Shown here piece by piece: positions 1 to 12,700 of a DNA stretch of 64,000 nucleotides. Numbering within the stretch: the stretch's first letter is position 1; every line of letters starts with the position of its first letter. Made by a program: the position numbers and the translations under genes. Under the pieces are notes generated by a model. That model had not been told where the DNA came from, did not search any database, and was given only the letters and a program-made list of their open reading frames with translations. The DNA comes from Holophagales bacterium (GTDB lineage: Bacteria; Acidobacteriota; Thermoanaerobaculia; Multivoradales; Multivoraceae): positions 110,965-174,964 of the forward strand of contig VXVC01000006.1 in the NCBI GenBank assembly GCA_009836625.1, written 5' to 3'.

Positions 1-4025
<4,025 letters not shown>

Positions 4026-4055
4026 GGTCGGCGGACTGACGCGGACAGGCGGAGC

Positions 4056-5570
4056 ATGGGCAAGGACACCGGCTTCAAGGAGTACGCGCGCGTCGCGGTT
4101 CCCTACCAGGATCCGTTGATCCGGCTAAGTCACTACGGCGAGTTCCTGCAGCCGGTGCCGGAGGAGCACCTGGCCACCCAGGGCGCCCGCTGCATGGACT
4201 GCGGCGTGCCGTTCTGCCAGTCCAATGAAGGCTGCCCGATCGACAACCTGATCCCGGAGTGGAACGACCTCGTCTACCAGGGCCGCTGGCGCGAGGCGCT
4301 CCGGCGCCTCGAGCAGACGAACAACTTCCCGGAGTTCACCGGTCGCGTCTGCCCGGCGCCCTGCGAAGGCGCGTGCGTGCTCGGAATCACCGACCCGGCG
4401 GTGACGATCAAGAACATCGAGAACGCGATCGTCGACCGCGGCTTCGAGGAGGGCTGGATCGTTCCCCGCCCACCGGCGAAGCGGACCGGCAGGAAGGTGG
4501 CGGTCGTCGGGTCGGGACCCGCGGGACTCGCCGCGGCGGCGCAGTTGAACAGTGTCGGCCATTCGGTGACCGTCTTCGAACGCGAAGACCGTATCGGCGG
4601 CCTCCTGATGTACGGCATCCCGAACATGAAGCTCGACAAGCGCCTGGTCGTCGACCGGCGGATCGACCTGATGCGGGCTGAGGGGATCGAGTTCGTGACA
4701 GGCGCCCACGTCGGCGTGAACGTCGATGTCGGCGATCTGCGGCGCGACCACGACGCGATCCTGCTCGCCTGCGGCGCCACCGAGCCCCGCGATCTGCCCA
4801 TCCCGGGCCGTGAACTCTCGGGCGTCCACTTCGCGATGGACTTCCTGACCGAGCACACGAGGGCACTGCTCGACGCCGATCTTCCCAGCGACGGCGGGGA
4901 GGGCGCCCAGCCAATCGTGGCGCCGATTCACGCCGAAGGCAGGAACGTCATCGTGATCGGCGGCGGCGACACCGGCGCCGACTGCATCGCGACCGCGGTC
5001 CGGCACGGCTGCGCTTCACTGGTCAACTTCGAACTGCTTGACCGGCCGCCGGACGACCGGGCGCCCGACAACCCCTGGCCGGAATGGCCGCGCATCTTCC
5101 GGGTCGAGTACGCGCACGCCGAGGCGTCGGCCAGGTTCGGCGCCGACCCGCGAGTCTTTTCGGTTCTCTCCAAGCGCTTCGTCGACGACGGCGCCGGCGG
5201 TGTCGCCGGTATCGAAACGATCCGCGTCGCCTGGCAGCGGGACGGCGCCGGCCGTTTCACGATGGAGGAGGTGCCGGGCACCGAGGAGACCTTCGAGGCC
5301 GAGCTCGTGCTACTGGCGATGGGCTTCCTCGGGCCGGAGGCCACGCTCGGTGAGCAGTTGGGGCTGGCAACGGACGAGCGCAGCAACTTCGCCGCCGATC
5401 CGGGCCGGTACGAGACCTCGGCCGACGGCGTGTTCGCCGCCGGCGATTGCCGCCGCGGCCAGAGCCTGATCGTCTGGGCGATCAACGAGGGCCGCGGCGC
5501 GGCCGCCCGGATCGACGAGTACCTGACCGGGGCCACCGAGCTGCCCCTGCCGTCCGATTCAACATCTTGA
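4056..5570 (+). CDS. gltD: Glutamate synthase small subunit
   Basis: This 504-residue subunit passes electrons from NADPH through FAD and iron-sulfur clusters to GltB. Cysteines at 46, 49, 54 and 60, and at 99, 103 and 107, form the N-terminal iron-sulfur region. A first dinucleotide fold ([14 protein letters not shown], about residue 150) and a second one ([13 protein letters not shown], about residue 300) bind FAD and NADPH. The C-terminal FAD motif [13 protein letters not shown] is intact. The length is normal for the family. The ATG is preceded by GGAG. A promoter-like sequence for the next gene begins 18 bases after the stop, so this gene closes the gltBD operon. Confidence 0.96.
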   Translation: MGKDTGFKEYARVAVPYQDPLIRLSHYGEFLQPVPEEHLATQGARCMDCGVPFCQSNEGCPIDNLIPEWNDLVYQGRWREALRRLEQTNNFPEFTGRVCPAPCEGACVLGITDPAVTIKNIENAIVDRGFEEGWIVPRPPAKRTGRKVAVVGSGPAGLAAAAQLNSVGHSVTVFEREDRIGGLLMYGIPNMKLDKRLVVDRRIDLMRAEGIEFVTGAHVGVNVDVGDLRRDHDAILLACGATEPRDLPIPGRELSGVHFAMDFLTEHTRALLDADLPSDGGEGAQPIVAPIHAEGRNVIVIGGGDTGADCIATAVRHGCASLVNFELLDRPPDDRAPDNPWPEWPRIFRVEYAHAEASARFGADPRVFSVLSKRFVDDGAGGVAGIETIRVAWQRDGAGRFTMEEVPGTEETFEAELVLLAMGFLGPEATLGEQLGLATDERSNFAADPGRYETSADGVFAAGDCRRGQSLIVWAINEGRGAAARIDEYLTGATELPLPSDSTS

Positions 5571-5587
5571 AGCGGGGCCACTGTCCT

Positions 5588-5616
5588 TTGACGGAGGGCG
5601 AAGCGATCTCTATAGT
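5588..5616 (+). promoter_or_regulatory. Sigma70-like promoter of the Oar-type TonB receptor gene
   Basis: TTGACG at 5588-5593 and TATAGT at 5611-5616 are separated by exactly 17 bases. Transcription would start near 5623 and leave a leader of about 140 bases before the ATG at 5764. I looked for a cobalamin-type element in that leader and saw none. Confidence 0.7.
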
Positions 5617-5763
5617 CGTACCCGGTCCGTGGCATTGCGCGCGAGCGCCCCACCACCGCCACCCACCCGGACAATCGAGAAACCTTCCACGCGTGAACAG
5701 CACGCCGGTGAATTCGTGTTGAGTTCGACGGCGCCTACTCAGACACAGAGGAGAAACCCAACC

Positions 5764-8700
5764 ATGCAGTCGACCCGCCCCCGGGCACGTCTTCTTGCGA
5801 TCCTCCTGGCAACGGCCTGCGCCTTCCTGATCGGCGGCGCCGGCTTCGGCCAGACCATCACCGGCACCGTCCAGGGCTACATCTCGGATGTCGAGGGCGG
5901 CGCCATTCCCGGCGCCACGGTGACCGTCACCAACCAGGACACCGGCATCGCCCGCGCTGTCATCTCGGACGCCAACGGCTTCTACAGCGCCAAGGCGCTG
6001 CAGGTCGGCACCTACTCGGTGACGGCCGAGCTCTCCGGCATGCAGACGACGCAGCAATCCGACGTCTCCGTGCTTGTCGGCCAGATCAAGGACGTCAACC
6101 TGACGCTCGAGATCGAGTCGACCTCCGAGGTGATCACGGTCACCTCCGAAGCGCCGATCATCGAGGTCAGCCGCTCGGGCGCCGCCAACTACATCGATGA
6201 GGTGGCGATCGAGAGCCTGCCCACCGTGGGCCGCGATTTCACGGACTTCGCGATTCTCACGCCGGGCGTTCAGCGCGACACGTCCCGCGGGTTCCTGACC
6301 ATCGCCGGCCAGCGCGGCATGTACAGCGGCCTGTCGGTCGACGGCGCGGACAACAAGAGCACCTTCTTCGGCTACGGCCGCGGCGGCGAGGCGACCGAGA
6401 ACGACGGCCTGATCATCGCCCAGGACACGGTCCGTCAGTTCCAGGTCATCACCAACGGCTTCTCGGCCGAGTACGGCCGGCACGGCGGCGCCTTCGTCAA
6501 CGTCGTCACGAAGTCCGGCACCAACGAGGTCAGAGGGTCGGCTTTCTACTACTTCCGCGACGACAGTCTGGCCGAGGACCTGCCGTCCTCGCCGCTCGAC
6601 GACTTCAACGACCGCGACGGTTCGCGGCCGGTGGACACGTTCGACACGCAGAACTACGGCGTCTCGATCGGCGGTCCGTTCAAGCAGGATCGCACTCACT
6701 ACTACTTCGGTATCGACCAGCGCGACCAGGACATCCCGTTCACCCGGTTCCTGACCAATCGCGGCGGCAGCGTCTATGACCTGATCATGCAGCGGGCCCA
6801 GAGCGAGCCCGCCTTCGCCGCCCTGGTCGACGGCTTCGATCGGAACGCCGACGGTTCCGCCACCGGCCTGTTCACGCGCTCCGTGAGCAACCAGATCCTG
6901 TTCGGCAAGCTGGACCACCAGATCAGCGACGCGAACCTGATCACTCTGCGCGCGAACTGGACGGACTTCGAACGGACGAGCGAGTTCCTGGATGAGGAAT
7001 CGCTGAAGACCGAGGACACCCTGTCCATCATCGCCTCGATGACCTCGGTCGTCGGCAGCCGCGGCGTGAACGAGTTCCGGATCCAGACGGCTGACGACAA
7101 CCTGGACCGCCTGTCCCTGCGGGTCGGCACGCCGATCGAAGCGCAGGTTCGCTTCCGCTGGAACGGCGCCAGTGTCGGCAAGTTCGACTTCCTGCCTATC
7201 TTCGTCGAGGAATCGCAGCTCCAGGTGAAGAACGACTTCTCCTACCTGTTCGGCGCCCACGACATGAAGTTCGGCGTCGACTACTCGAAGGACGACCTGG
7301 CCCAACTCTTCGCCGGCAGCCGGGACGGCCGCTACGACTTCCGCTCGCCGGAGGACTTCCTCTCCAACAACGCGAGCGCGGCCCGAATCTGGTTCGGCGA
7401 TTCGACGTACCCGAACTACGACGAGACGCAGACCGCGCTCGCCGCCTACGGCCAGGACAGCCTGAAGCGGGACAACCTGACGCTCAACTACGGGCTGCGG
7501 TACACGTCCACGGACAACCCGGACGGCCTGGATCACCTGCATCCGGACGGCCGCCAGATTCCGGACACCGAGAACCTGGCGCCGCGCTTCGGCTTCGCCA
7601 TGGCCCAGGACGAGGGCCGCTCCGTCCTCCGCGGCGGCATCGGCTTCTTCTTCGGTCGCACGCCGACCCTTCTGTTCGCCAACCAGGTCCAGGCCAACGG
7701 CGTGCCGCCGAACTACGGCCGGATCACCGTCGGTCCCGGCGAGAACGGCTATGTGCCGCTCGGCACGCCGATCAACAACGAGAACCCACCGCCGGGCATC
7801 ATCCCCGCGATCTCGTACGTCGACCCCGAGTTCGATGACGCCCAGACGCTGCGCGCGAGCCTTGGCTGGGAGCGGGAACTCGGCGGCGGCTGGAGCGGCG
7901 GGATCGACGCCGTGTACGCGGAGGCAACCGGCCTCCAGCGCAACACGGACTTCAACCGCGTCTTCGCCGGCTACGACGAGTACGGTCGGCCCATGTGGAA
8001 CGGACGTACCGGCGGATGCCCGGGGGTCGACGGCGTCGAGTGCGCCGAGATCCTGGTCCGGCAGTCGCGCGGCGACTCCGAGTACCAGGCGGTAACCCTC
8101 AAGGTGAACCGCCGCTTCACGGGCCGTTACCAGTTCAACGCCCACTACACCTGGGGCAAGGATCGCGACACCGACTCGAACGAGCGTTCGGCGACCGGCG
8201 TCACGATCTCCGACACCGGCAACCTGGACTACGACTGGGGCCTGTCGAACCGCGACGTCGAGCACCGGCTGGTCGTGACCGGCATGATCCAGTTGCCGGC
8301 CGACTTCCAGGTCTCGGGCATCCTGAACTACCAGTCCGGCCGGCCGTACACGCTGGTCGACAACGGTGTCGACTTCAGGTACTGCAGCTCGGTTGGCTGG
8401 AACTGCCCGGACTACCGTGCGGTGATGGACGGCCTCGTTGTCGGCCGGAACACGGAGCGGAACGAGTCGATCCAGACGGTCGACGTGCGGGTCGGCAAGT
8501 TCTTCCGCTTCGGCAACGACATGCGGCTCGATGTCTTCGTCGAGGCGTTCAACCTTTTCGACCAGCACAGCTTCAACGTGGGTTTCAATCAGCGCAACAT
8601 CCGGAACGGCAACGTCCCCGACGACTTCGGAATCCCGGGCTCGCTGAACGGCCTTACGCGGCCGCGCCGGTTGCAGATCGGAGGCCGGTTCAGCTTCTAG
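5764..8700 (+). CDS. TonB-dependent receptor with N-terminal carboxypeptidase-like domain (Oar type)
   Basis: This 978-residue outer-membrane transporter takes up an unidentified substrate using TonB energy. I chose the ATG at 5764 because AGAGGAG lies 10 bases upstream and a clean signal peptide follows, ending near AGFGQ; the frame stays open for 45 codons further upstream without signal-like sequence. Residues about 30-115 form a carboxypeptidase regulatory-like beta domain (GTVQGYISDVEGGAIPGATV). Residues about 120-240 form the plug, and the rest is the beta-barrel, ending in phenylalanine as expected for barrel insertion. Proteins of this layout are expanded in Acidobacteriota. The gene has its own promoter and a terminator, so it is probably monocistronic. 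Confidence 0.93.
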   Translation: MQSTRPRARLLAILLATACAFLIGGAGFGQTITGTVQGYISDVEGGAIPGATVTVTNQDTGIARAVISDANGFYSAKALQVGTYSVTAELSGMQTTQQSDVSVLVGQIKDVNLTLEIESTSEVITVTSEAPIIEVSRSGAANYIDEVAIESLPTVGRDFTDFAILTPGVQRDTSRGFLTIAGQRGMYSGLSVDGADNKSTFFGYGRGGEATENDGLIIAQDTVRQFQVITNGFSAEYGRHGGAFVNVVTKSGTNEVRGSAFYYFRDDSLAEDLPSSPLDDFNDRDGSRPVDTFDTQNYGVSIGGPFKQDRTHYYFGIDQRDQDIPFTRFLTNRGGSVYDLIMQRAQSEPAFAALVDGFDRNADGSATGLFTRSVSNQILFGKLDHQISDANLITLRANWTDFERTSEFLDEESLKTEDTLSIIASMTSVVGSRGVNEFRIQTADDNLDRLSLRVGTPIEAQVRFRWNGASVGKFDFLPIFVEESQLQVKNDFSYLFGAHDMKFGVDYSKDDLAQLFAGSRDGRYDFRSPEDFLSNNASAARIWFGDSTYPNYDETQTALAAYGQDSLKRDNLTLNYGLRYTSTDNPDGLDHLHPDGRQIPDTENLAPRFGFAMAQDEGRSVLRGGIGFFFGRTPTLLFANQVQANGVPPNYGRITVGPGENGYVPLGTPINNENPPPGIIPAISYVDPEFDDAQTLRASLGWERELGGGWSGGIDAVYAEATGLQRNTDFNRVFAGYDEYGRPMWNGRTGGCPGVDGVECAEILVRQSRGDSEYQAVTLKVNRRFTGRYQFNAHYTWGKDRDTDSNERSATGVTISDTGNLDYDWGLSNRDVEHRLVVTGMIQLPADFQVSGILNYQSGRPYTLVDNGVDFRYCSSVGWNCPDYRAVMDGLVVGRNTERNESIQTVDVRVGKFFRFGNDMRLDVFVEAFNLFDQHSFNVGFNQRNIRNGNVPDDFGIPGSLNGLTRPRRLQIGGRFSF

Positions 8701-8720
8701 GCTGAACTCTTCCGGAAGAA

Positions 8721-8743
8721 GCCACGGCGCCTGAGGCCGTGGC
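8721..8743. repeat. Inverted repeat after the TonB receptor gene
   Basis: GCCACGGC at 8721-8728 pairs perfectly with GCCGTGGC at 8736-8743 across a 7-base loop. No T tract follows directly. It stands just before a second hairpin that does look like a terminator, so the pair may act together. Confidence 0.5.
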
Positions 8744-8756
8744 CGAAGACTCAGGG

Positions 8757-8788
8757 CCTCCCCGGCAACGGGGAGGTCCTTTCTCTTT
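8757..8788 (+). terminator. Rho-independent terminator between convergent genes
   Basis: CCTCCCC at 8757-8763 pairs with GGGGAGG at 8770-8776 over a 6-base loop, followed by the T-rich run TCCTTTCTCTTT. It ends the rightward TonB receptor transcript where the leftward LarA-like gene finishes. Confidence 0.8.
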
Positions 8789-10062
8789 CAGCCCTCCACG
8801 TACGGAATCGTCTGCGGACCCTCGGGCAGCACACAGATGCGCGCGTCGGGCCGGGCCGCCACGCACTCGGCGAGCGCGGCATCTAGGTCCGGCGCCGGCT
8901 CGAAGTGAGCGGCGGCAAGCTGCTCCCCGCTCAGCCCGTCCGCCTTGACCAGCACCCGGGCGCGACGCTGGATCAACGCCTGGACCTGGACCTGCCACTG
9001 GTCCGGCTCGGCTTCCTTCCGGGCCTCGATCTGCTGGAGCAGCTCCTCGGGCGAGCCGCCGCGACCGAGCAGTTCGGCGTAGCGGCCGTGGTCCGGAATG
9101 CCGTCGCTGCACTCGGCCGCGCAGAGGATCGTTCCACCGTCGGCCACCACCTGCGCGGCCGCCGACATCCCCTTGACCGCCTGGTAGAGGTTCTGGTCGA
9201 GCGGGTAGCCGGAGTTCGTCGTCACCACGACCTCGAACCGGTGGCTGGTCTCCCGCATGGCGATCGGCTTCGCGGTTGCGCAGGCCCGCCGGTGCATCTC
9301 GAAGAGCGCGCCCGCGAAGACGTGCGTGATCCTCTGCTGCCGGTCGAGCAGAACGTCCATGCTGAAGTGCGGCCGAGCTTCGGGCCGCGCCGCGATCGCC
9401 CGGATGTCCGTGTGCATCGGGTTGTCGTCGACGATTCCCCAGGTCGATCGCGGATCGCCGACGCGGGCGGCGTCGTGCAGGGTGAGCACCGTGTCGAGCC
9501 CTGCGAGCCCCGGGGCGACCATCTTCGGGCCGCCCGAGAACCCCGCGAAGAAGTGGGGCTCGACGAAACCGGTCGTGATCCGGAGGTCCGCCTCCAACCA
9601 GTGGCGGCAGAGCCGGGTCGGGACGCCGTTGCCGGTCTCACCGAGGTCGACGAGCCAGGAATCGTCCCGAGCGTCGTGATTGATCACGCGGCACGAGCCA
9701 AGGATGTCGTCGCCCAGCATCGCCTGGAGTTCGGCCGGCGTGTTCGCGCGGTGAGTTCCGGTGGCGATGAGGATCGCCACGTCCTCCGGCCGGATGAGAC
9801 CGTCCAGCTCGTCCAGAACCGCGCCCACCATCTCGCGGCGCGGCTGTGCCCTGGTGACGTCGCACACCGAGATCGCGACGGTCTGTCCCTGCTTCGCCAG
9901 TTCCCGCAACGGCCGCCCCGCGACCGGTCGGCGCAGCGCCGCGGTCAGAGCCGCGGCCGCATCGTCCAGCGCCGGCGCCTGCACCGGCTCGATGACCGTC
10001 GTTCGCTCCCGCGGGACGTCGATCGTGAGACCGCCGCGACCGTAGGCAAGACGCACCCGCAT
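8788..10062 (-). CDS. LarA-like nickel-pincer racemase/epimerase (DUF2088 family)
   Basis: This 424-residue protein belongs to the lactate racemase LarA superfamily, which uses a nickel pincer nucleotide to racemise or epimerise 2-hydroxyacids. The key residues are all present: H104 (TGTHR), H170 (GFVEPH), the cofactor-linking K180 (SGGPK) and H196, exactly 16 residues after the lysine. These match L. plantarum LarA H108, H174, K184 and H200 with a constant offset of four. The later QxxK pair is in LYQAVKGM. No larB, larC or larE cofactor genes lie in the window, so they must be elsewhere. The true substrate is unknown. The ATG has no Shine-Dalgarno; a TAGGAT element sits 7 bases upstream. 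Confidence 0.85.
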   Translation of the reverse strand: MRVRLAYGRGGLTIDVPRERTTVIEPVQAPALDDAAAALTAALRRPVAGRPLRELAKQGQTVAISVCDVTRAQPRREMVGAVLDELDGLIRPEDVAILIATGTHRANTPAELQAMLGDDILGSCRVINHDARDDSWLVDLGETGNGVPTRLCRHWLEADLRITTGFVEPHFFAGFSGGPKMVAPGLAGLDTVLTLHDAARVGDPRSTWGIVDDNPMHTDIRAIAARPEARPHFSMDVLLDRQQRITHVFAGALFEMHRRACATAKPIAMRETSHRFEVVVTTNSGYPLDQNLYQAVKGMSAAAQVVADGGTILCAAECSDGIPDHGRYAELLGRGGSPEELLQQIEARKEAEPDQWQVQVQALIQRRARVLVKADGLSGEQLAAAHFEPAPDLDAALAECVAARPDARICVLPEGPQTIPYVEG

Positions 10063-10069
10063 CGTCCGA

Positions 10070-10075
10070 ATCCTA
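10070..10075 (-). promoter_or_regulatory. -10 element TAGGAT, leaderless start of the LarA-like gene
   Basis: On the minus strand TAGGAT is followed by 7 bases and then the ATG at 10062. Transcription would start at or next to the first base of the start codon. There is no Shine-Dalgarno sequence. Confidence 0.6.
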
Positions 10076-10147
10076 CGCGCCGGCGGGGCGCGGTGTCCGC
10101 GTGTCCTCCTCGCCTACCCGCCGCCGAAGCCGGCAGGCCGCCGCGCC

Positions 10148-11542
10148 CTACTCCGAGCCGTCGAGGCGGCGCACCTTGATGCTGCGGAACGCAACCTCGT
10201 CGCCATGGTCCTGCAACAGGATCCTTCCCCCGGGCCACTTGCCGAACCCGTCGCGGCCGGCGAACTTGCTCAGGGCGATCGCCTCGTCGAGTTCCGCCGA
10301 GTTCCGGTCGAACGCCAGGACCAACTGGTGGTTCAGCCAGTGCTCCACGGTGCCGTCGGCGCGGACGACGATCCGCGCGTGGTTGTAGCGGCCCGGTCCG
10401 TGGACGAAGCGCCCTGTCTTGGTGGCCGGCAGCAGATCGTAGAGCGAGGCGAGCGTCCGGTTGCCGTCGCGTCCAGCTTCCGCATCGGCATGACGCATGT
10501 CGTCGAGGATCTGGTACTCGAACGCTATCGCCGTACCGGGAGCCGAGTCGTAGCCCTCGGTGACCAGGTACTTGATGCCGCTGTTCGCGCCCTCCGTCAT
10601 CCGGAACTCCAACTGGAGCTCGAACGCGGAGAACGTCTCCCGGGTCACGATCCCGCCGCCTCGTGGTCCGTCGGGTTCCGAGGCGAGTACCGTCAGCTCT
10701 CCGTCGCGCACTTCCCAGCCGGTCGCGGGAAACTCCTGGCGGTGGGCGCCGCGCCAGGCGTCCGTGCTCTCGCCGTCGAAGAGCAGCTCCCAGCCCAGGG
10801 CCGCTTCGGCCTGCGAGAGCTCGTTCGGCCGCGTGTCGACGACGTAGGGAAACGACCGACCGCTTGGCGTCAGGTCTTCGGTGCGCAACAGGACATTCCG
10901 GTAACGGACCTCCAGTCCGCCCTGCTCCGGTCCGACCGAGTGGACCTGCAGGGCGATGAAGCCGCTCGGCGTCATCTCGTCGATCAAGTAGGTGGCCGGC
11001 ACGTCGTTCAGCCAGGTGCGGATCTCCGAGCCGATCGCCTCAACGTAGACGTGGTTCCAGTCTCCCTGGCGAAAGGCCTGGCTCGCCGCCGGGTTCAGGG
11101 TCAGCGGAAACAGCCAGCCGCGCCGCGCTTCGTCGTAGATGCCCCCGCTCCAGGCGCGTTCACTGGGATCGATCTCCACCTGGTAGCCGTGCACGATGCC
11201 GTTCCAGTAGTCCGGGTCGCTGTGGCTGCGGATCTGGATGCCCGCGTTCAGCCCTTCATCGACCTTGAACTCCAACTGCAGAGCGAAGTCCCCGTACTCC
11301 TCCGTCGTGGCGAGAAAGGAGTTCGGCGTCTCGATCACCGCGGTGCCGACGATCGTGTCGCCGTCGAGGACGTACTCCGCCGCTCCGCCCAGTTGCCGCC
11401 ACCCCTGCTCGAGGCCGCCGGCGGTCAGGTCGACCCAACCCGAATCAGCCGCCGGCTGGGCGAACCCCGGCATCGCCATACAGGCCAGGAGGAACGGGAT
11501 GAACCGGTACCACGATGACGAGGAGGATGAGGCTTGAAGCAT
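10148..11542 (-). CDS. Exported protein with two DUF1080 (3-keto-disaccharide hydrolase) domains
   Basis: This 464-residue protein begins with a signal peptide (a serine run, then FIPFLLACMAMPGFAQP). It carries two DUF1080 beta-sandwich repeats, at about residues 35-210 and 240-460. The first contains NAGIQIRSHSD and the second NSGIKYLVTEG. Family members act on 3-keto-glycosides or related sugars outside the cytoplasm, but the exact substrate cannot be read from sequence. The gene stands alone between the LarA-like gene (85-base gap) and a divergent dehydrogenase gene. A leaderless TAAGCT element fixes the start. Confidence 0.85.
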   Translation of the reverse strand: MLQASSSSSSWYRFIPFLLACMAMPGFAQPAADSGWVDLTAGGLEQGWRQLGGAAEYVLDGDTIVGTAVIETPNSFLATTEEYGDFALQLEFKVDEGLNAGIQIRSHSDPDYWNGIVHGYQVEIDPSERAWSGGIYDEARRGWLFPLTLNPAASQAFRQGDWNHVYVEAIGSEIRTWLNDVPATYLIDEMTPSGFIALQVHSVGPEQGGLEVRYRNVLLRTEDLTPSGRSFPYVVDTRPNELSQAEAALGWELLFDGESTDAWRGAHRQEFPATGWEVRDGELTVLASEPDGPRGGGIVTRETFSAFELQLEFRMTEGANSGIKYLVTEGYDSAPGTAIAFEYQILDDMRHADAEAGRDGNRTLASLYDLLPATKTGRFVHGPGRYNHARIVVRADGTVEHWLNHQLVLAFDRNSAELDEAIALSKFAGRDGFGKWPGGRILLQDHGDEVAFRSIKVRRLDGSE

Positions 11543-11549
11543 GGTGCGC

Positions 11550-11555
11550 AGCTTA
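11550..11555 (-). promoter_or_regulatory. -10 element TAAGCT, leaderless start of the DUF1080 gene
   Basis: TAAGCT on the minus strand lies 7 bases before the ATG at 11542. No Shine-Dalgarno sequence is visible. Confidence 0.5.
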
Positions 11556-11584
11556 CCGCCCCCGAAAGCGGCGGGGTGAGCCCG

Positions 11585-11590
11585 CTAGGA
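11585..11590 (+). promoter_or_regulatory. Possible -10 element TAGGAT for the Ldh2-family gene
   Basis: TAGGAT sits 36 bases before the TTG start at 11627. No convincing -35 was found. The distance implies a short leader of about 30 bases, consistent with the Shine-Dalgarno sequence present at this gene. Confidence 0.4.
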
Positions 11591-11615
11591 TCGCCGCTTC
11601 CGACCCTACGGTGAG

Positions 11616-11621
11616 AAGGAG
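11616..11621 (+). promoter_or_regulatory. Ribosome binding site that fixes a TTG start
   Basis: AAGGAG lies 5 bases before the TTG at 11627. It supports the rare start codon over any later in-frame ATG, because the family's N-terminal helix begins right after it. Confidence 0.7.
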
Positions 11622-11626
11622 CGACC

Positions 11627-12700
11627 TTGGAACCGATCGACATCCGACCGCAGGCGTTGCGAGACGTAGCGACAACGATCCTGGAGGCGAGCGGCAGCAA
11701 CGGCGACGAAGCGCGCATCGTTGCCGACCACCTCGTGCTGGCGAACCTCTCGGGCCACGACAGCCACGGCGTCGGCATGCTCCCCGCCTACGAGCGGAGC
11801 CTCAGCAACGGAACCCTGAATCCGAACCAGGACGTCGAGCTGGTCCGCGACGACGGCGCCATCATGATGTTCGACGGCGGCATGGGCTACGGCCAGGTCG
11901 TCGGCCGCCAGGCGACGGCGGCGGCGATCGAACGCTGCCGGAGCACCGGCGTCGTCCTGGCGCCGGTCCGCTACTGCCACCACCTGGGCCGGATCGGCAC
12001 CTACGGCGAGCAGGTGGCCGACGCCGGTCTCGCCTCGCTCCACTTCGTCAACGTGGTCGGCCACCAGGCCCTCGTAGCCCCCTACCGGGGTACCGACGCC
12101 CGCTACTCGACGAATCCGATCTGCCTCTCGCTGCCCGGCAGCGAGAGGCAGCCGCCGGTTCTTCTCGACATGGCGACCAGCCGGATCGCCCACGGCAAGG
12201 CGCGGGTGGCCCACAACACGGGCGAGGAGGCGCCGGAGGGCTCCCTGATCGACCATCGGGGCCACAAGACCCGCGACCCGGGCGTGCTCTTCCGGCAGCC
12301 TGCCGGCGCGCTGACCTCCTTCGGCGATCACAAAGGCTACGGCCTCGCAGTCTTCTGCGAACTCCTCGGCGGCATGATGAGCGGCGGCCGCACCGCCCAG
12401 CCCGAGCACGAAATGGAGGGCACGATCTGCAACAACATGTTCATGATCGTGTTCGATCCGGACCGGTTGATCCCTCGTTCAGCGATGGAGCACGAACTCG
12501 CCGCCCTGGTCGCCCACGTCAAGGCGTCGCCTGCCGCCGACCCGAACGAGCCGGTGCTCGTACCCGGCGACCCGGAGCGGGCCAGCCGGATCGAACGCGC
12601 CGAAGCGATCCCGGTCGACGCCGAGTCCTGGCGCCAGATCGTCGCCGCCGGCGAGCGGCTGGGAATCGAGCCCGGCCGCCTGGAGGCGATTGCGGCTTAG
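11627..12700 (+). CDS. Ldh2-family NAD(P)-dependent malate/lactate-type dehydrogenase
   Basis: This 357-residue protein is a member of the Ldh2/MDH2 oxidoreductase family, which oxidises malate, L-lactate, sulfolactate or ureidoglycolate with NAD(P). Family hallmarks are LSGHDSHGVGML (about residues 41-52), the glycine-rich MFDGGMGYGQVVG and the late SFGDHKGYGLAVF. Length is typical. The start is TTG with a good Shine-Dalgarno sequence. The gene is divergent from the DUF1080 gene and overlaps the convergent esterase gene by 4 bases at its 3' end. Which 2-hydroxyacid it uses cannot be decided from sequence. Confidence 0.9.
   Translation: MEPIDIRPQALRDVATTILEASGSNGDEARIVADHLVLANLSGHDSHGVGMLPAYERSLSNGTLNPNQDVELVRDDGAIMMFDGGMGYGQVVGRQATAAAIERCRSTGVVLAPVRYCHHLGRIGTYGEQVADAGLASLHFVNVVGHQALVAPYRGTDARYSTNPICLSLPGSERQPPVLLDMATSRIAHGKARVAHNTGEEAPEGSLIDHRGHKTRDPGVLFRQPAGALTSFGDHKGYGLAVFCELLGGMMSGGRTAQPEHEMEGTICNNMFMIVFDPDRLIPRSAMEHELAALVAHVKASPAADPNEPVLVPGDPERASRIERAEAIPVDAESWRQIVAAGERLGIEPGRLEAIAA

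Noticed and set aside
5624..5763. Cobalamin or other riboswitch in the TonB receptor leader
   Set aside because: I looked for conserved boxes and a stable paired core and found none.
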